Assembly: GCA_034509735.1 (NCBI GenBank)
Contig: JACGWO010000006.1
Coordinates: 11,795,001-11,859,000 of the forward strand
DNA from: Sesamum alatum
Lineage: Eukaryota > Streptophyta > Magnoliopsida > Lamiales > Pedaliaceae
Length of the DNA stretch: 64,000 nucleotides
Direction: 5' to 3'
This document shows positions 30,576 through 41,610 of the stretch, piece after piece (the stretch's first letter is position 1; each line of letters opens with the position of its first letter). The translations under genes and the position numbers were made by a program. Under the pieces are notes generated by a model. It did not search any database, was not told the DNA's origin, and worked only from the letters and a program-made list of their open reading frames with translations.

Positions 30576-32807
30576 TGAAGGACAAGCGGATCCGCCCCAG
30601 AGCGCGAGCGGAAGCGAGGAAGCGAGAAAATTGCGTAAATTAAATAAAATCTATTTTAAAATACAAATCCCTAGGGTTGTGCCCTTGGGTGCTCAACCGG
30701 GCGTTCGATGTAGGATGTGTAAATATTGAAAATGAATATTAAACACATAGGGCATAGATAAATATATATAATCAATCAAAGCGTAATAAACCGTTACCTT
30801 TGATTGTTTAGCGTATGCTCCCGGCTACTTGCGTTGTTCCTTCTCTGGAATGCTCACGAAATCCAAACGTATGGATTCTCCAAAGGTGATCCACACCACA
30901 CCGGAAGAAACACACGTTCTTCTTGCTAGAAAAGAACGGGTTTAAGAAGGAATCGGTTTAAGAGAAGAACACTATGAATTAGTGCTCTCTTAAACTTACT
31001 TTGTTCTTCTTCTTGATTCAAAATCAAGTGAAGAACACAAGTGAAAGAGACGGAGAGAGGGCCGAGAGTTGAGAGAGAGGAGAGGGATTTTTGTCTTCTC
31101 TTTTTCCTAGAAAAAGATGAATAATGAATCACTTATGCTTGGTGTTGTATATTCTAATATATATACATAATTAATGTGATTATTGGAATGTGTCTAGGTT
31201 CATCCAAGGATGTCTAGATTCATTACAATCAATCACCATCAATTCTTCAATCAAGCCTACCAAAATTTATGGTATGATCAAATCATACCAAAAAGGAAAA
31301 GCTTGATTGGAGTTGATTTGTCTCTTTCCAAAAGAGATAAGTCAACATAACACCTAGCATGAAACATGGCTGATTTTGCTTCCTCCAAGGGAGCATGTCG
31401 GACATGTTTAATTAAGGGAAGAAGTCCAACTTCTTCCTATTCCAAAATAGGAATTATCTCTCCTCTCGAGTATAATTTAACGGACCGGGTTTTATCGTAA
31501 TCCAATTACGACGAATCCAACATTACATCCAATTTAATGTCCATTTAAATTATTCTCATTGATCTTTTAATCCAATTAAAAGATGCAACGTCTCAACGTC
31601 TCAACTTTTCATATTTAATCGAGAATTCAATTTACCGATTAAACGAAAGCTCAATACAATATCGGCCCGTCCATCCAATGGACTTTCCCTTAAGTAATGC
31701 AATTACTTATTTTATCCTTCGAGATTGACTCCAAGTCGATCTCTCAACCTCCTCGGTGATTTGTGTGTGACCCTTTAGGTTCACCCTCAGCTAGACTTGG
31801 GCCCGTGTCCCACAAGGGCCCGTTACCATGGGTGGCCGTCTAGCAACGGTTCATGGCACTAGAGAATAGATGAATTGGCATGAACATTTAGGCGCCGATT
31901 CCGTACGGGTACGATCCTTCCGTCTACCGTCTCCCGGCCTTAGTCTAGGGTATGGAATTGGGCGTCGGTTCCCATCCTTGACTAGGCATCTATGCTTAAT
32001 ACTCGAGATCACGTATGCTTCATTGCGTCGACACAGGAAACCGTTCCCTATTCGACCAACCACTGTGGCCACAGCTTCAAACAACATGAACGTGTCTCCG
32101 AGTGCATAGGAGATACCTCTATCACGTACTGACAGGGGACGGATCCTCTTCTTGGAATCCACCGTCCTCGCTACACATTCCGAGTGCACTGGATAAAGCT
32201 TATGATAATCATCTTACAGAATGATTACCTCTCGCCAGATCCAAGATACAGCCATCATGTGCACGCGACTGCCATGATCCCGCAAGTCTGAGGATTACTC
32301 CCGTACTATCGGAACCGGGGAAAACCAATCATACTGACCAAGCCTCCAAGGCTTCCATATGATGATCCCCGCGAGTCAGTCCAGTCGGCTCGACTGCAGT
32401 CGACCAACCCATCAAGATCGTGTAGGCGTCCCACGCCTGTCCCCAATGAAACACGGCACTCATCCAATGAACATGACTCTTGACGCAAGTCTCAATAGGA
32501 CTCTCGATGCCCTGTCTCGAGGTCCTCGACTTGGAACGTTTCAGACCCAACTCTTAATCAGTTGGTTTCATGACCACCATCCAATGCGTGGCCCAACTGC
32601 ACGAGTTGTTATCCATGGTCTGTGGGCTTTGTTGCGATATAAGTTAAACATCATTTTTAACAAATGTAAGATGAGCGCAACAAAGAAGGTACCATTGGTG
32701 ACGAATACTCATCTTATTCATCACATAATAATATTACATTTACATCAAGTTGTCAGATAGGTTACAAATCGCCAAACCTATTGGCTTTCTGGTCACCTAT
32801 TCTAACA
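30576..32807 (-). repeat. Copia-A1 5' LTR (right)
   Basis: 2232 bp, equal to the left LTR. Starts TGAAGGACAAG and ends CCTATTCTAACA on the plus strand, followed by TSD GATAC (32808-32812). Promoter and polyadenylation signals should be on the minus strand, but I did not map them. Confidence 0.95.
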
Positions 32808-32812
32808 GATAC

Positions 32813-33400
32813 TAGATAAGTTTATATCATCTCTTAAGGCATTCTAGTAATATTTCTTACGTAAAATTTAATCAGTAGCCAGTAATTCCCAAGACACCGG
32901 TTACAACTCGAATTCACTATTGATAGTTACTAATATCTGAACTTCATAAAAAAAATAAAATATGATTTACAGCGCTTTCAACATATCAAATAAAATATGT
33001 CTCCAAGGACTCCTTATCAAATTGAGAACCAATATTCGACCTAAGGTTTTACTATTGTCACAACTTACAGAAAACTACTACAACTAAATCAGTGACATAA
33101 TTTCTCGGTTTAGTACACTATTAAATCATGTACTGGTCGGTCGCCCAATAGTAATTCATCACGTTTCAGCACCGAATAAATGCAAAAATCCCAAAATAAC
33201 ATAGACTCTTGAACTTCGACCCTCATTCAATAGTTAACTTACACCTCATGTCTAAAGATCTTATCCTAGTACACCAAAGACAGTAGTTGGCTTAAATCGT
33301 AAAGTTGCTAACAAATTCACTACATGATCAACCTCTTATTTCGCATTTATTGGTCTCATTTCTAATAGCAATGTCAAATTATGACTTTCCAAATTAGTTA
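32813..33400 (-). other. Gypsy internal remnant downstream of RNase H
   Basis: Part of the gypsy element directly right of the Copia-A1 insertion. It should encode the region between RNase H and integrase, but I read no reliable motif; many stops in all frames. Confidence 0.4.
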
Positions 33401-34510
33401 AGATGATTGATCACTTTCTACTCAAGGCATGCGCTGCTACATTTATTTTTCAAGGATGATAATCGATACTACAACCATAGTTTTTTAACAATTCTATCCA
33501 TATGTTTGGTCTCAAAAAACATATCTCAAACCCTTATGGTCGTCGAAAACCTCTCCTTTTTTTTTTCCCAAACAAATAGTACCTCCAAATCTCAAATACA
33601 TGTATCATCATTGCTAACTCCATATCATGTGCTGTATGATTTAACTCTTAGGTACTTAACTGGCAAGACGCATACTCTGTTATCGTTTTCGTTTTTCATT
33701 ATTATACACCATAAACTTTGTTCTGAATGATCGGTATACACCACATATCCACCACTATCAGACGTTAAAACTAAAATCGAAGTTGATGACAATATTTTCT
33801 TTGACTCATCAAAACTTTGTTGACATGGCTTAATATAGTGAAAAACTATCTCCTTCTTTAATAACTTTGTCCAAGGACGTTCAATTATGGTGAAACTCTC
33901 AACAAATATTCTATAATCCGCAACTAGTCTTAAGAAACTCTGCACTTCAGTTGCATTTTTAAAAATCTTCACTCCGTAATAGCTTTAATCTTGGCAGGAT
34001 CAGACATAGCACTATCTTCATATATCATGTCTTAGGAAAGTTAACTGATTTACCCAAAAATCACACTTACTCAACTTAGCATACATTTCTTTCTCTTCAA
34101 GATTTACAACACTATTTTCTAAGGTTGTTCATCCAAATCCCTACTCTTCGGATACACTACCTCACCAATAAAACCTATCACAGAATGACCTAAGTACTAT
34201 TCAAATATTTAATTTGTCAATGCCATGAATGTGGCGCATCCTCAATTGCCAACAATAAGATCTTACATTTATATTTCAATAGATTATAGCTCCTTCCTAA
34301 TAATGTAGCAAATCATCAATTCTAGGTAATATATATATATATATATTTCATTCTCACCCTATTTAGTTAGTGATAATTAATACACATCCTCATGTAATAT
34401 CCAAAATTTTCCACAAACAATACTAGTGCTCTCAATATGATGTACACGATCTGATAAAATCTTCTTTTCTCCAATAATTCTTCTAATTGCATTTTCAACT
34501 CCATATTATA
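33401..34510 (-). pseudogene. Gypsy reverse transcriptase and RNase H pseudogene
   Basis: Minus-strand pieces in order: ELKMQLEELLEK (RT start), then after a large gap MYAKLSKCDFWVNQLTFLRH (family LYAKFSKCEFWLxxVxFLGH), NATEVQSFLRLVADYRIFVE, FDESKKILSSTSILVLTSDS, GGYVVYTDHSEQSLWCI (RNase H start with Asp) and WIELLKNYGCSIDYHP.KIN then VAAHALSRKV (RNase H end, family CTIDYHPGKANVVADALSRK). The central RT with YVDD is missing. The last Asp of RNase H has become His (AAHALS for VADALS). Non-functional. Confidence 0.8.
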
Positions 34511-34689
34511 TTATGCAGACAAAGTTTTCTTAGTAAAATCCACTTCTATCTATGGTAGCAACCTAATAAGTCATTAAGAAATAGTTCAACAAAGTCTCTT
34601 GCTAAGGGAATCTCTTCCATTTGAGGCTAGCCATTTGGTCTGTACTACACTAGCCACATATGCTACACATCTTCCTATCATCTATTATT

Positions 34690-34970
34690 TTGCCTCTATG
34701 GTTAATAATACACAAACTGACATCACTTACTGATCTCCTACGATTACAAGTTTTGTTTTACCCAAGGATTCAATCACCACTTTCATTACAAAGAAATCAA
34801 TAAAATTTTTATTCTGCGTCAATACATCAATCCCACAGTTTGTATCAAACTTCACCAAGTCCATCACTGCAGTATCTACACGTAGATTTATATACATAAC
34901 CCTCACTTGATACTTCTTCTAACTGTATTTCAATTCTACCAATATTTACATGTGATACCGAAGCAGCATT
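34690..34970 (-). pseudogene. Gypsy protease-RT junction remnant
   Basis: Minus strand reads RVMYINLRVDTAVMDLVKFD, CGIDVLTQNKNFIDFF and VMKVVIESLGKTKLVIVGDQ, matching the plant gypsy segment VLDMxDFDVILGMDWLxxxxAxIDC...VxxExxG downstream of the protease active site. The active-site part itself is not seen. Confidence 0.5.
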
Positions 34971-35097
34971 AGTTCTACCGACTCATACCTACGAGCTACT
35001 GGGCCAGCATGTGCATCATGATAAACCATCCTACATTAGACAATTCAGCCACTAGACATGTCTCATAGTCAACCTACCACCCTAGAAACTTAGACCC

Positions 35098-35109
35098 ACT
35101 CTGATACCA
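35098..35109 (-). promoter_or_regulatory. Gypsy primer-binding site
   Basis: The element strand reads TGGTATCAGAGT after a 6-bp spacer from the LTR end, matching the initiator tRNA-Met complement. Confidence 0.8.
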
Positions 35110-35115
35110 CGAAGA

Positions 35116-36214
35116 TGTGACACCCCCTTCGTAATCACATTCCATCTCATAATTAATACACACTTAAACCCAACCAGATAAATCAGCTTATGTCAATATT
35201 CTATATAAAACTCAATCGATTAAATACCTCATCCAAATATTTATATAACATACTTTATCATAGAATATGAAAACGCCGAACGTGGAGCTTCTAGCTATTA
35301 AAAAACTCAAGATACCAATCCAGTCAGAGTTTAATATTCTCATAAATATGTAGCTAACTCTCCCGACTAATGATGACACTTCAGTGTTGACCCACCTAAT
35401 AAGGCTGACAACTGGCTACGAGTAGCTAGATGAGTTACTGCAATCTATCTTTTGAAAAAGTACATGGCAAAGAGTGAGTTGCCAACTCAGTAAGTATAAC
35501 TAATTAGCTATATATATATATTTATCCATATATAAGCACATTACTGAAGATAAATTTTCATGCAATAACACTAATCAATTAATCCATATTTGTTATGCAG
35601 TAATTACAATATCACGTAGTAATCAATAACAACCATCACTCGGGAACCACTATCAGAATCATGCGTCAGCCACAACATAACACACACACAATTATTGTTT
35701 TATTATCTTAGGGCCCTGCTTAACCTAGTTGGAGTATATCCAATGGTTTGCCGGCTACCATCGTCTCCATCATATCATCATCATTTTTTTATTAGTTTCT
35801 ATACTCTTCTATAATATTCTAGGGCTGAATAATAGACTTAGGTGTGTGTGTATATATATATATTCATATATATATTGGATAAGTTAGTAGGTGTGTACAT
35901 ATAGGTGTATATACATGAATATTATATTGAAAAGAAGCATGTTGATAAGGATGTCTTATTTTGTTGTTTAGTGTAGTCATATATATATAATTTATATTCA
36001 TTTATAAGATATTATAGCTCCCCCATGCATCTTCGCAAATTTTCTATTTAAACCCCCAAATCTCTTTATTGCTTCAAAATTTCAAGTAACCGCAAGAATA
36101 TATCTTTTCACATAATTTCTAATTAAGCACCAAATATTAATAAATCGTCACATTATATATCCATTTTATTATGCTAATAAATGATAATCAAGTATTAACA
36201 TTGAGGATGTTACA
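35116..36214 (-). repeat. Gypsy 5' LTR (right), 1099 bp, internally shortened
   Basis: Begins TGTGACACCCCC and ends GATGTTACA, followed by TSD CTCAC. Compared with the left LTR it lacks about 1.8 kb, the junction being at about 35783-35790 within 'catcattttttta'. The left LTR shows T-rich sequence at both corresponding break points, which suggests deletion here by short homology rather than insertion on the left. Confidence 0.85.
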
Positions 36215-36219
36215 CTCAC

Positions 36220-38400
36220 TCAAAGCAACCGCAACCTTTGAGCGTAGTGCGGTATTGCCTAATAATTAGATCATAAATCTCAATCGCCTTATTGATAACT
36301 GCCTGATCAAACTCATTGGAAGCCTCATACTTCTCCGTGAAGTCATCCATACACAATATAGATAAATCTTCCTAGCTTCCTATTTCAAGAATGTTCGCCA
36401 TGAAGCGACCTGACAGTTGAAACAATCCTCAGACTTGACTTGGTCAGTTGTAGCCCTCTTCTGGCCCTCCCCACGAGTGATCTCCCTCTTGGGTTCATCA
36501 AGAGCACCATTAAAATGCTTCAATTCCTTTTTGCAATGATCACAACGTTGGCTAATGACCTAAAAAAGATTAGGCACCCACAAGTAAAACCAAAATCCTT
36601 ATCCTTATGAAAAATCATAAGCGAATGAAAATGCTTAGAAGAATGAAAAACAAAAAGATAAGGAAGACGTACCTTAGTTGCCTCGCCATAAAGTAACCAA
36701 GTGATGATGCCATTGGAAAGAGGGCCAAGGTGTGTGACATCATAGTCACTCACACATTCTTCATCCTATTATAAGTGAGATCAAAGCCAACCACATCCTA
36801 AAATGAAGACACCTTTCCTGATGATTGCTTCCATAGGTGAAGAGCTCGTTTCCAACACTATAGCGAGGTGGTCATTTGCACTATCCCGAGGGCGCTTGGC
36901 AGCACTGCCTTTGGGAGGCGATGGAGTACGACCCGTGCTTGAGCTACTATGACCATGATGAGTATCCCTAGAGAGTGGTGGAGGAGGAGAAATGATGCCG
37001 GTCACCTTTCTCTCTCCTCGAGGCGGGAGGAGAAGGACGAGGTGCTAAGAGTTCTCCTTTTCCTGATCTTCCTTATAATACTAGGTGTCCTAAAGTGTTA
37101 CCACTTTTCCTACAAACCATACAAGAAGAATAACATTAAAGACAAACGACGAGGAAGCAAATAAAAGCGAAGCAAAAATAAAGCGAAGTAAAACAATATC
37201 ACACAAACAATACCAACAAGAAATTAAGACTTAACATTTAGAAAGTGATCCAATAACTGCGCCCTAATAAATGACATTCAAAAAATCGTGAGGAATTTCT
37301 CATTCCATGTACCTTTTGACGAAGCACACCCTTCCAGAAATTTACAACCCTCACGAGGAAAGAAGTAGAAATACGAGTCGTTGGCAACCTTCCTAATGGA
37401 GAATAAAATTAAAAAAACCTCAAGAGAAGGGACTAGACCAAGGTCCTTAATTAAAGTGGCATAGAAACCCCTTAAAGTATGTAAAGGAGTTAGGGTAAAC
37501 TGACTAATACATAAATTGGTGCATTTGATGATCTCCAATATAAGAGGATGGAGAAGAAGCGTGAAACCAAGGCAAAGAAAGCTGAATAATTCATGAAAAA
37601 TCCTTATTAAGGACTCTTAATCCTTTTTATCTACACTAGGAAAAATGAGATTGAACTCGGAGGAAGGATACAATTTGCTACAAAGAACATCAAACTCCTC
37701 AAGACTAATGAAACTATTACAATTCGCAATATCCATACCTCGAGAACGAGATTTGAACGGGGGGGGGGGGGGGGGGTTCTAATCTCATCTATGGCAGACT
37801 CATCTAAATCATCATTAAGAGAAATTGGAGAATTAATTACCTCTTTTGAACCTGACTCTATAGAAACTTCTGAAGAATCCGAGGGACACTCAGGCAACTT
37901 CTTGATAGCTTGAATCACCTGGATTGGAAATCACCATTAGGAAAAGAAGAAGAATCAGGAAATGTTTCTCATAATGAAGCAGTCAAAAGAACGAGAGGAG
38001 GCATACCAACCACTGCGAAAGGAGGCGAACCGCCCCTACCAAGATCAGCCAAGGTGAGCCGCCTCGGCCCGATTAAGGTCGAAGCAGGCAACGTCGACTA
38101 GCGGCGGCCATGGTGCCGCCTGCACCATTATCTTGGTGTGGTGCCATGGCCCTCTTACCCCGGTTAAATCTTAGCGAACTCTCATCCCGAGAAGATTTTG
38201 AATTAGGACCCATACCAGGTGGATACCTAACTGAACCCCAAGTTTGTTGAGCACTCATAATCTCTATCCAAAAAATTACAATAGAAGTGAGACGCAGAAG
38301 AATGAGATAATATACCGGAAGTACCTCACTTAGACATATTGAAAAATTTATTCGAGTAGGGAAAAAGTAGTGAGTCAATAAAACGAGGCAAGACGTTGAT
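36220..38400 (-). pseudogene. Tat-type antisense ORF (PF04195-like), degenerate
   Basis: Minus-strand frames in order: MSAQQTWGSVRYPPGMGPNS near 38260; KKLPECPSDSSEVSIESGSK near 37900; FTLLLHPLILEIIKCTNLCI, SQFTLTPLHTLRGFYATLIK, LGLVPSLEVFLILFSIR and SKGTWNEKFLTIF (37560-37278). These match the 'putative gypsy type transposon' family (Pfam PF04195: LPLHPFIxxIL...QLxPNxWRxLxGF...FxxLFxL...KGWKxxFF). Then a Ser/Pro-rich part (PPPPLSRDTHHGHSSSS, RTPSPPKGSAAKRPRD) and more tail. A G-run (about 37757-37774) interrupts it. The likely C-terminus is at 18830-18942 beyond the gypsy insertion. Known elements of the Tat lineage carry such an ORF antisense between pol and the 3' LTR. Confidence 0.65.
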
Positions 38401-38524
38401 TACTGTCTTATCCCAAAGCAATTGGAACCCTAGCAACAAACTGAGTGGGCCAAGCCTGCACATGTAGAAGCATGCATAGCTGATTCAATTCCCAAATACT
38501 TCCTCAAATATTCGGGATTTGGGA

Positions 38525-38890
38525 GCTGCTGATGGAGGAAAAATTTAACAAGGGGCAAGAAAGTCATTTTCACAAGAAGATGGTGAAAAAAACACCACAT
38601 ATTTATTAAGTTATTTGTATTTACTAGATTAGCCTTAGCAAATCATTTTATCCACATTAGGAATTATTGAAGGGGCAATAATGATTTTACACCGCCCACA
38701 TTAAATTCTAGAAGTATTATAAATACCCACTCAAACATTATAAGGAGGCACCTCTAAACAAAATCGTGAAGCTCATATGAAATCAAATTGGACAATATCT
38801 CGAGTAATGGGACATCGATCGAATCGCAAGCCACTTCAATATGTCAACTGAACATGCAAGAGTAAATGTTTTTAGGGAAGAGTGACAAAT
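38525..38890 (+). repeat. LTR-like repeat, copy 2 (right side of Tat-like derivative)
   Basis: Clearly similar to 16005-16490 (blocks listed there) and partly to 18665-18722. It lies just upstream (on the minus strand) of the antisense ORF start, where a 3' LTR is expected for a plus-oriented Tat element. Confidence 0.5.
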
Positions 38891-39886
38891 CATGGATCCA
38901 TTAGGTCGGATTGTACTTGAGGTCAGAGTTCTTATAGCTGATTGATAATGAACAAGATCAAAGGCATAATAACTACATGAGAATCAATAAACATGCCACG
39001 AAGTACATTTAGGCTTATCAAATGCCTATTGCAAAACATATGTGGCAGCACTCGACTCTAAACAACTAGACCACACCATTTGGCGCTAGTTGGATATGTG
39101 ATCTATCTATTCTCTTTTACCCAAAAAAAAAAAAACTATCTTACTTTTAATTTTCTCTTTTTTCTCAACTTCCATATTTTTTTTCTCACTCCCTTCTCTT
39201 CATAATTTTTTTCCCACATTTTTCTAGTTATTCTTACAACATACAACTTTTAAATCAATTATTTGTACATAGATATTTGAGTATGCGACACCCACTAGCA
39301 CTGTATACTAGTATATGTACCACACTCAAATGTGTGTGCACAATTATTTAAAATTTTAAAAATTAATTATTATTTTAAAAAATATATATGTTAATTGGAT
39401 AAATAAATAAAAAATATTAAAAATTGAACTAAGTCATGAAAAAATATTAGAAAAAGAGTGAGAGAAGAAAAATTGACGTACAAGTTGAAACGAGAGAAAA
39501 TTGGGAAGTTGAGCAGAGAGAGAAAAACAATAAAGATTAATGAAATAATTAAAACATAAAAAATGCTAGACCCTAAAAGAAAAAAAAAAAGACTCTAAAG
39601 TAGTGTTATACAATTATATAAAGGTATAGATAATTGAAGTACAGGGAGTTTTCTTTTCCTAGCCTCTAGTACTCCTATGTTTGTATTTTTCTAATTAACC
39701 GTTTGTTCTCTCTTTAATTTAATACAAAAATTTGTTCAAAACAAAACTCCTTTGCCTTTGGAAGATTTTCAACCATGACCATCTGTGTATCAATGCGTAG
39801 TTAAATAGAGAAAGATAATTAACAACCATCTGTATGGCTAACAAAGAAGAAAATCAGAGCTGAGGTCATCGTTCAAAAGTTGGAAG
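38891..39886. other. AT-rich noncoding stretch
   Basis: No coding frame seen. Contains A-rich and T-rich runs (39120-39240, 39360-39600). Nothing assignable before the tRNA gene. Confidence 0.3.
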
Positions 39887-39890
39887 AAAA
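39887..39890 (-). terminator. Pol III terminator of tRNA-Phe
   Basis: TTTT on the minus strand directly after the discriminator base, the standard RNA polymerase III stop signal. Confidence 0.8.
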
Positions 39891-39922
39891 TGCGGTGAGC
39901 GTGGATCGAACACGCGACCTTG

Positions 39923-39958
<36 letters not shown>

Positions 39959-39963
39959 CCCGC
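39891..39963 (-). tRNA. tRNA-Phe (anticodon GAA)
   Basis: The 73-nt minus-strand cloverleaf has acceptor GCGGGGA/TCACCGC, D-arm GCTC-AGTTGGGA-GAGC, anticodon loop CTGAAGA (anticodon at 39930-39928), T-arm GCGTG-TTCGATC-CACGC and discriminator A. It matches the plant cytosolic tRNA-Phe sequence that I know, except one base: position 42 is C instead of G, giving a C28-C42 mismatch in the anticodon stem. Internal promoter boxes A and B are intact. Plant-type upstream CAA lies at -6 to -4 (39967-39969) and TTTT follows. No intron. It delivers phenylalanine in cytosolic translation. Likely transcribed; the mismatch may lower its quality. Confidence 0.9.
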
Positions 39964-40363
39964 AAGTTGAAAGAGGTGTATTAGATAATGTTAGTTAATT
40001 CCCATTGCAAAATACAATAGACAAAAGAATTTTTTTTTCTTTTTTTTTTTTTTGGGGGGGGGGTTAAGGTAAGTTGCATTAAGCAAGAAAGAATGTACTA
40101 GCGGTACACCACCATTGGGGAGTACAATTGTTGCCAAGCAATTCACCAAATTCTATAGAGCACAACAGTCTGTAGATACCCTTGCATCTCTATACTAATA
40201 ATCCTCAATCTAACTTTCTCAAAACCATCCTAGCAATCAAGTTTGAAGGAGACCGCTGGTTCATAAAGATTTAATTGTTTCTTTCTTGCCAAGTGTGGTA
40301 TACCAAAGACGCAAGCATGGCTCAGATTCTGACATTCAATAGGTGTTTCCCCTCCATCGTTGA

Positions 40364-40768
40364 CTAGCCCTTGACACCCCCTCTCTCCAATCTGACAACA
40401 ACTAGAAGAACCGAACTTGATGCCTCAAGATACAATACAACGCACAGGATAGTGGCTTTGGAAAAAAGGTGTAAATGCGTTTCTAGCACATATTCATCAC
40501 ATAAGCAACAAATTTTTCTCCAAGTAGGCAAACCATGGCTTATCAAGGGTTGATATTCTCTCCTAAATGGCCATCCATAAGAGAAAATTATTTCTATGAA
40601 TCTTAAAAGTCCCTTGCAATAAGGACACCCATGGCACCATTTATGCAGTAGGATGGAGTAAGGTTCGCTTGTTCGTTGTGGAAAACTGCACGAAAGGAGA
40701 CCTCCACGAAACCTGACCTCTCCCCCTTGAGATGAGCGACAAATCATTGAAAAAAGCAGCAAGGTCAA
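40364..40768 (-). pseudogene. LINE zf-RVT (C-terminal zinc-binding) region
   Basis: The minus-strand frame includes ISHGLPTWRKICCLCDEYVL then ETHLHLFSKATIL. This matches the zf-RVT pattern at LINE ORF2 ends (L..R.....CxxCxxxxET.xHLFxxC), with CCLC and ETxxHLF visible and the last Cys changed. Frameshifts surround it. It would be the C-terminus of the endonuclease-RT protein. Confidence 0.6.
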
Positions 40769-41199
40769 CCGATCTTGTAGCCAACCAGCTCCAACATCCG
40801 TTGTTAATTGCAGCCGCTAGCATCGTTTCCCTGCTAAGACCCAAAATGCGAGGCCTCGTGGAACTTGCCGGATGAGGACTCCTAAATGCCAAGGGTCAAG
40901 CCAAAGCTTCAGTTCCTGTCCATAACCAATGATATATATAACCACTGGCAGTGAGGATCGAAGTTTAATAATTCTTTTTCCAGCTCGATGCCCCTATTGT
41001 GTTGCTGATTATCCAGATTGATTTATCCTTTAGGAGGTACTTCAAGATCCCTTAAACCCATATTGAGCACTGGTCCTTTCGAGCCACTACCTAAAGTTGC
41101 TTGCATATTAGGGCCTTATTTATGGTTTCTATTGGGAGAATGCCAAGACCTCCAGCACGCTTCGGCTGACACACATGCGCCCAAGAAACCCTCGTTGTT

Positions 41200-41610
41200 G
41201 TCTGATTACCAGTACCCACCTACAAATACCTCCACATCAGCTGCTCCAAATGATTGATAACTCCATTCGGGGGTATGAAGATCACAGACCAATAAATGTG
41301 AATGCTTAAAAGAACCGACTTCACAAGTTGTAGCCTCCCCCGCATATGAGAAGTGACTAGCTCCCAATGTTGCTATTTGGTGCTCTGTTTTGTTCACTAG
41401 AGGTTTATAATCAACCACTGTTAATCTCAAGGAGGTGAGTGGGACTCCGAGGTATAAGGGGAGATGTCCGTCAAGGAATCCTACAATATCTTGAAGTGTC
41501 GTCGCTTGGCTGGAAGTTGATCATCAACGAATGATGAAACTTTTCCCCACGTTCGGCTGTAACCCCGACAGCTGAGTGAAAGCATCAATTAGAATCCGAA
41601 ACAAAAGTTG
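41200..41610 (-). pseudogene. LINE reverse transcriptase C-terminal segment
   Basis: The minus-strand frames give FTQLSGLQPNVGKSFIIR, a stop, then VGFLDGHLPLYLGVPLTSLR, LTVVDYKPLVNKTEHQIATL and ASHFSYAGEATTCEV. This is the characteristic plant L1 sequence (FSxxSGLxxNxxKS...LPxxYLGVPLxxxRLxxxDxxPLxxKI...LSYAGR) after the YADD motif, which has been lost by 5' truncation. Confidence 0.8.

Larger units (their letters stand above)
22996..32807 (-). mobile_element. Copia-A1, 9.8-kb Ty1/copia element, nearly full length
   Basis: It has two LTRs of 2232 bp each (22996-25227 and 30576-32807), primer site 30562-30573, a leader of about 1.8 kb, gag 27835-28731, integrase, RT, RNase H and a polypurine tract next to the left LTR. 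The internal region is 5348 bp and runs on the minus strand. The protease is deleted and pol has frameshifts and stops, so it cannot move by itself. The complete LTRs, exact TSD and about 2% LTR difference in the first 585 bp that I compared indicate a fairly recent insertion. Confidence 0.95.
18948..36214 (-). mobile_element. Chromovirus-like Ty3/gypsy element, interrupted by Copia-A1
   Basis: The target duplication CTCAC is present at 18943-18947 and 36215-36219. The LTRs begin TGTGAC and end TGTTACA on the plus strand (TGTAACATCC on the element strand). The 5' LTR is on the right (35116-36214), with the primer site at 35098-35109, protease and RT remnants next, integrase at 21850-22400, polypurine tract at 21799-21810 and the 3' LTR on the left. 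Gag is lost. The copia insertion at 22996-32807 falls between RNase H and integrase. Removing it leaves about 7.45 kb. All coding parts are decayed. Confidence 0.9.
40030..41610 (-). mobile_element. 5'-truncated LINE (L1 type)
   Basis: The plus-strand T-run at 40030-40053 is the poly(A) tail of a minus-strand LINE. Upstream on the minus strand come the RT C-terminal part (41600-41206) and the zf-RVT part (about 40700-40450), in the normal LINE order. The element is truncated 5' of RT motifs. A G-run follows the T-run. No clear target duplication was found. The 3' end lies 66 bp upstream of the tRNA-Phe 5' end. Confidence 0.8.
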
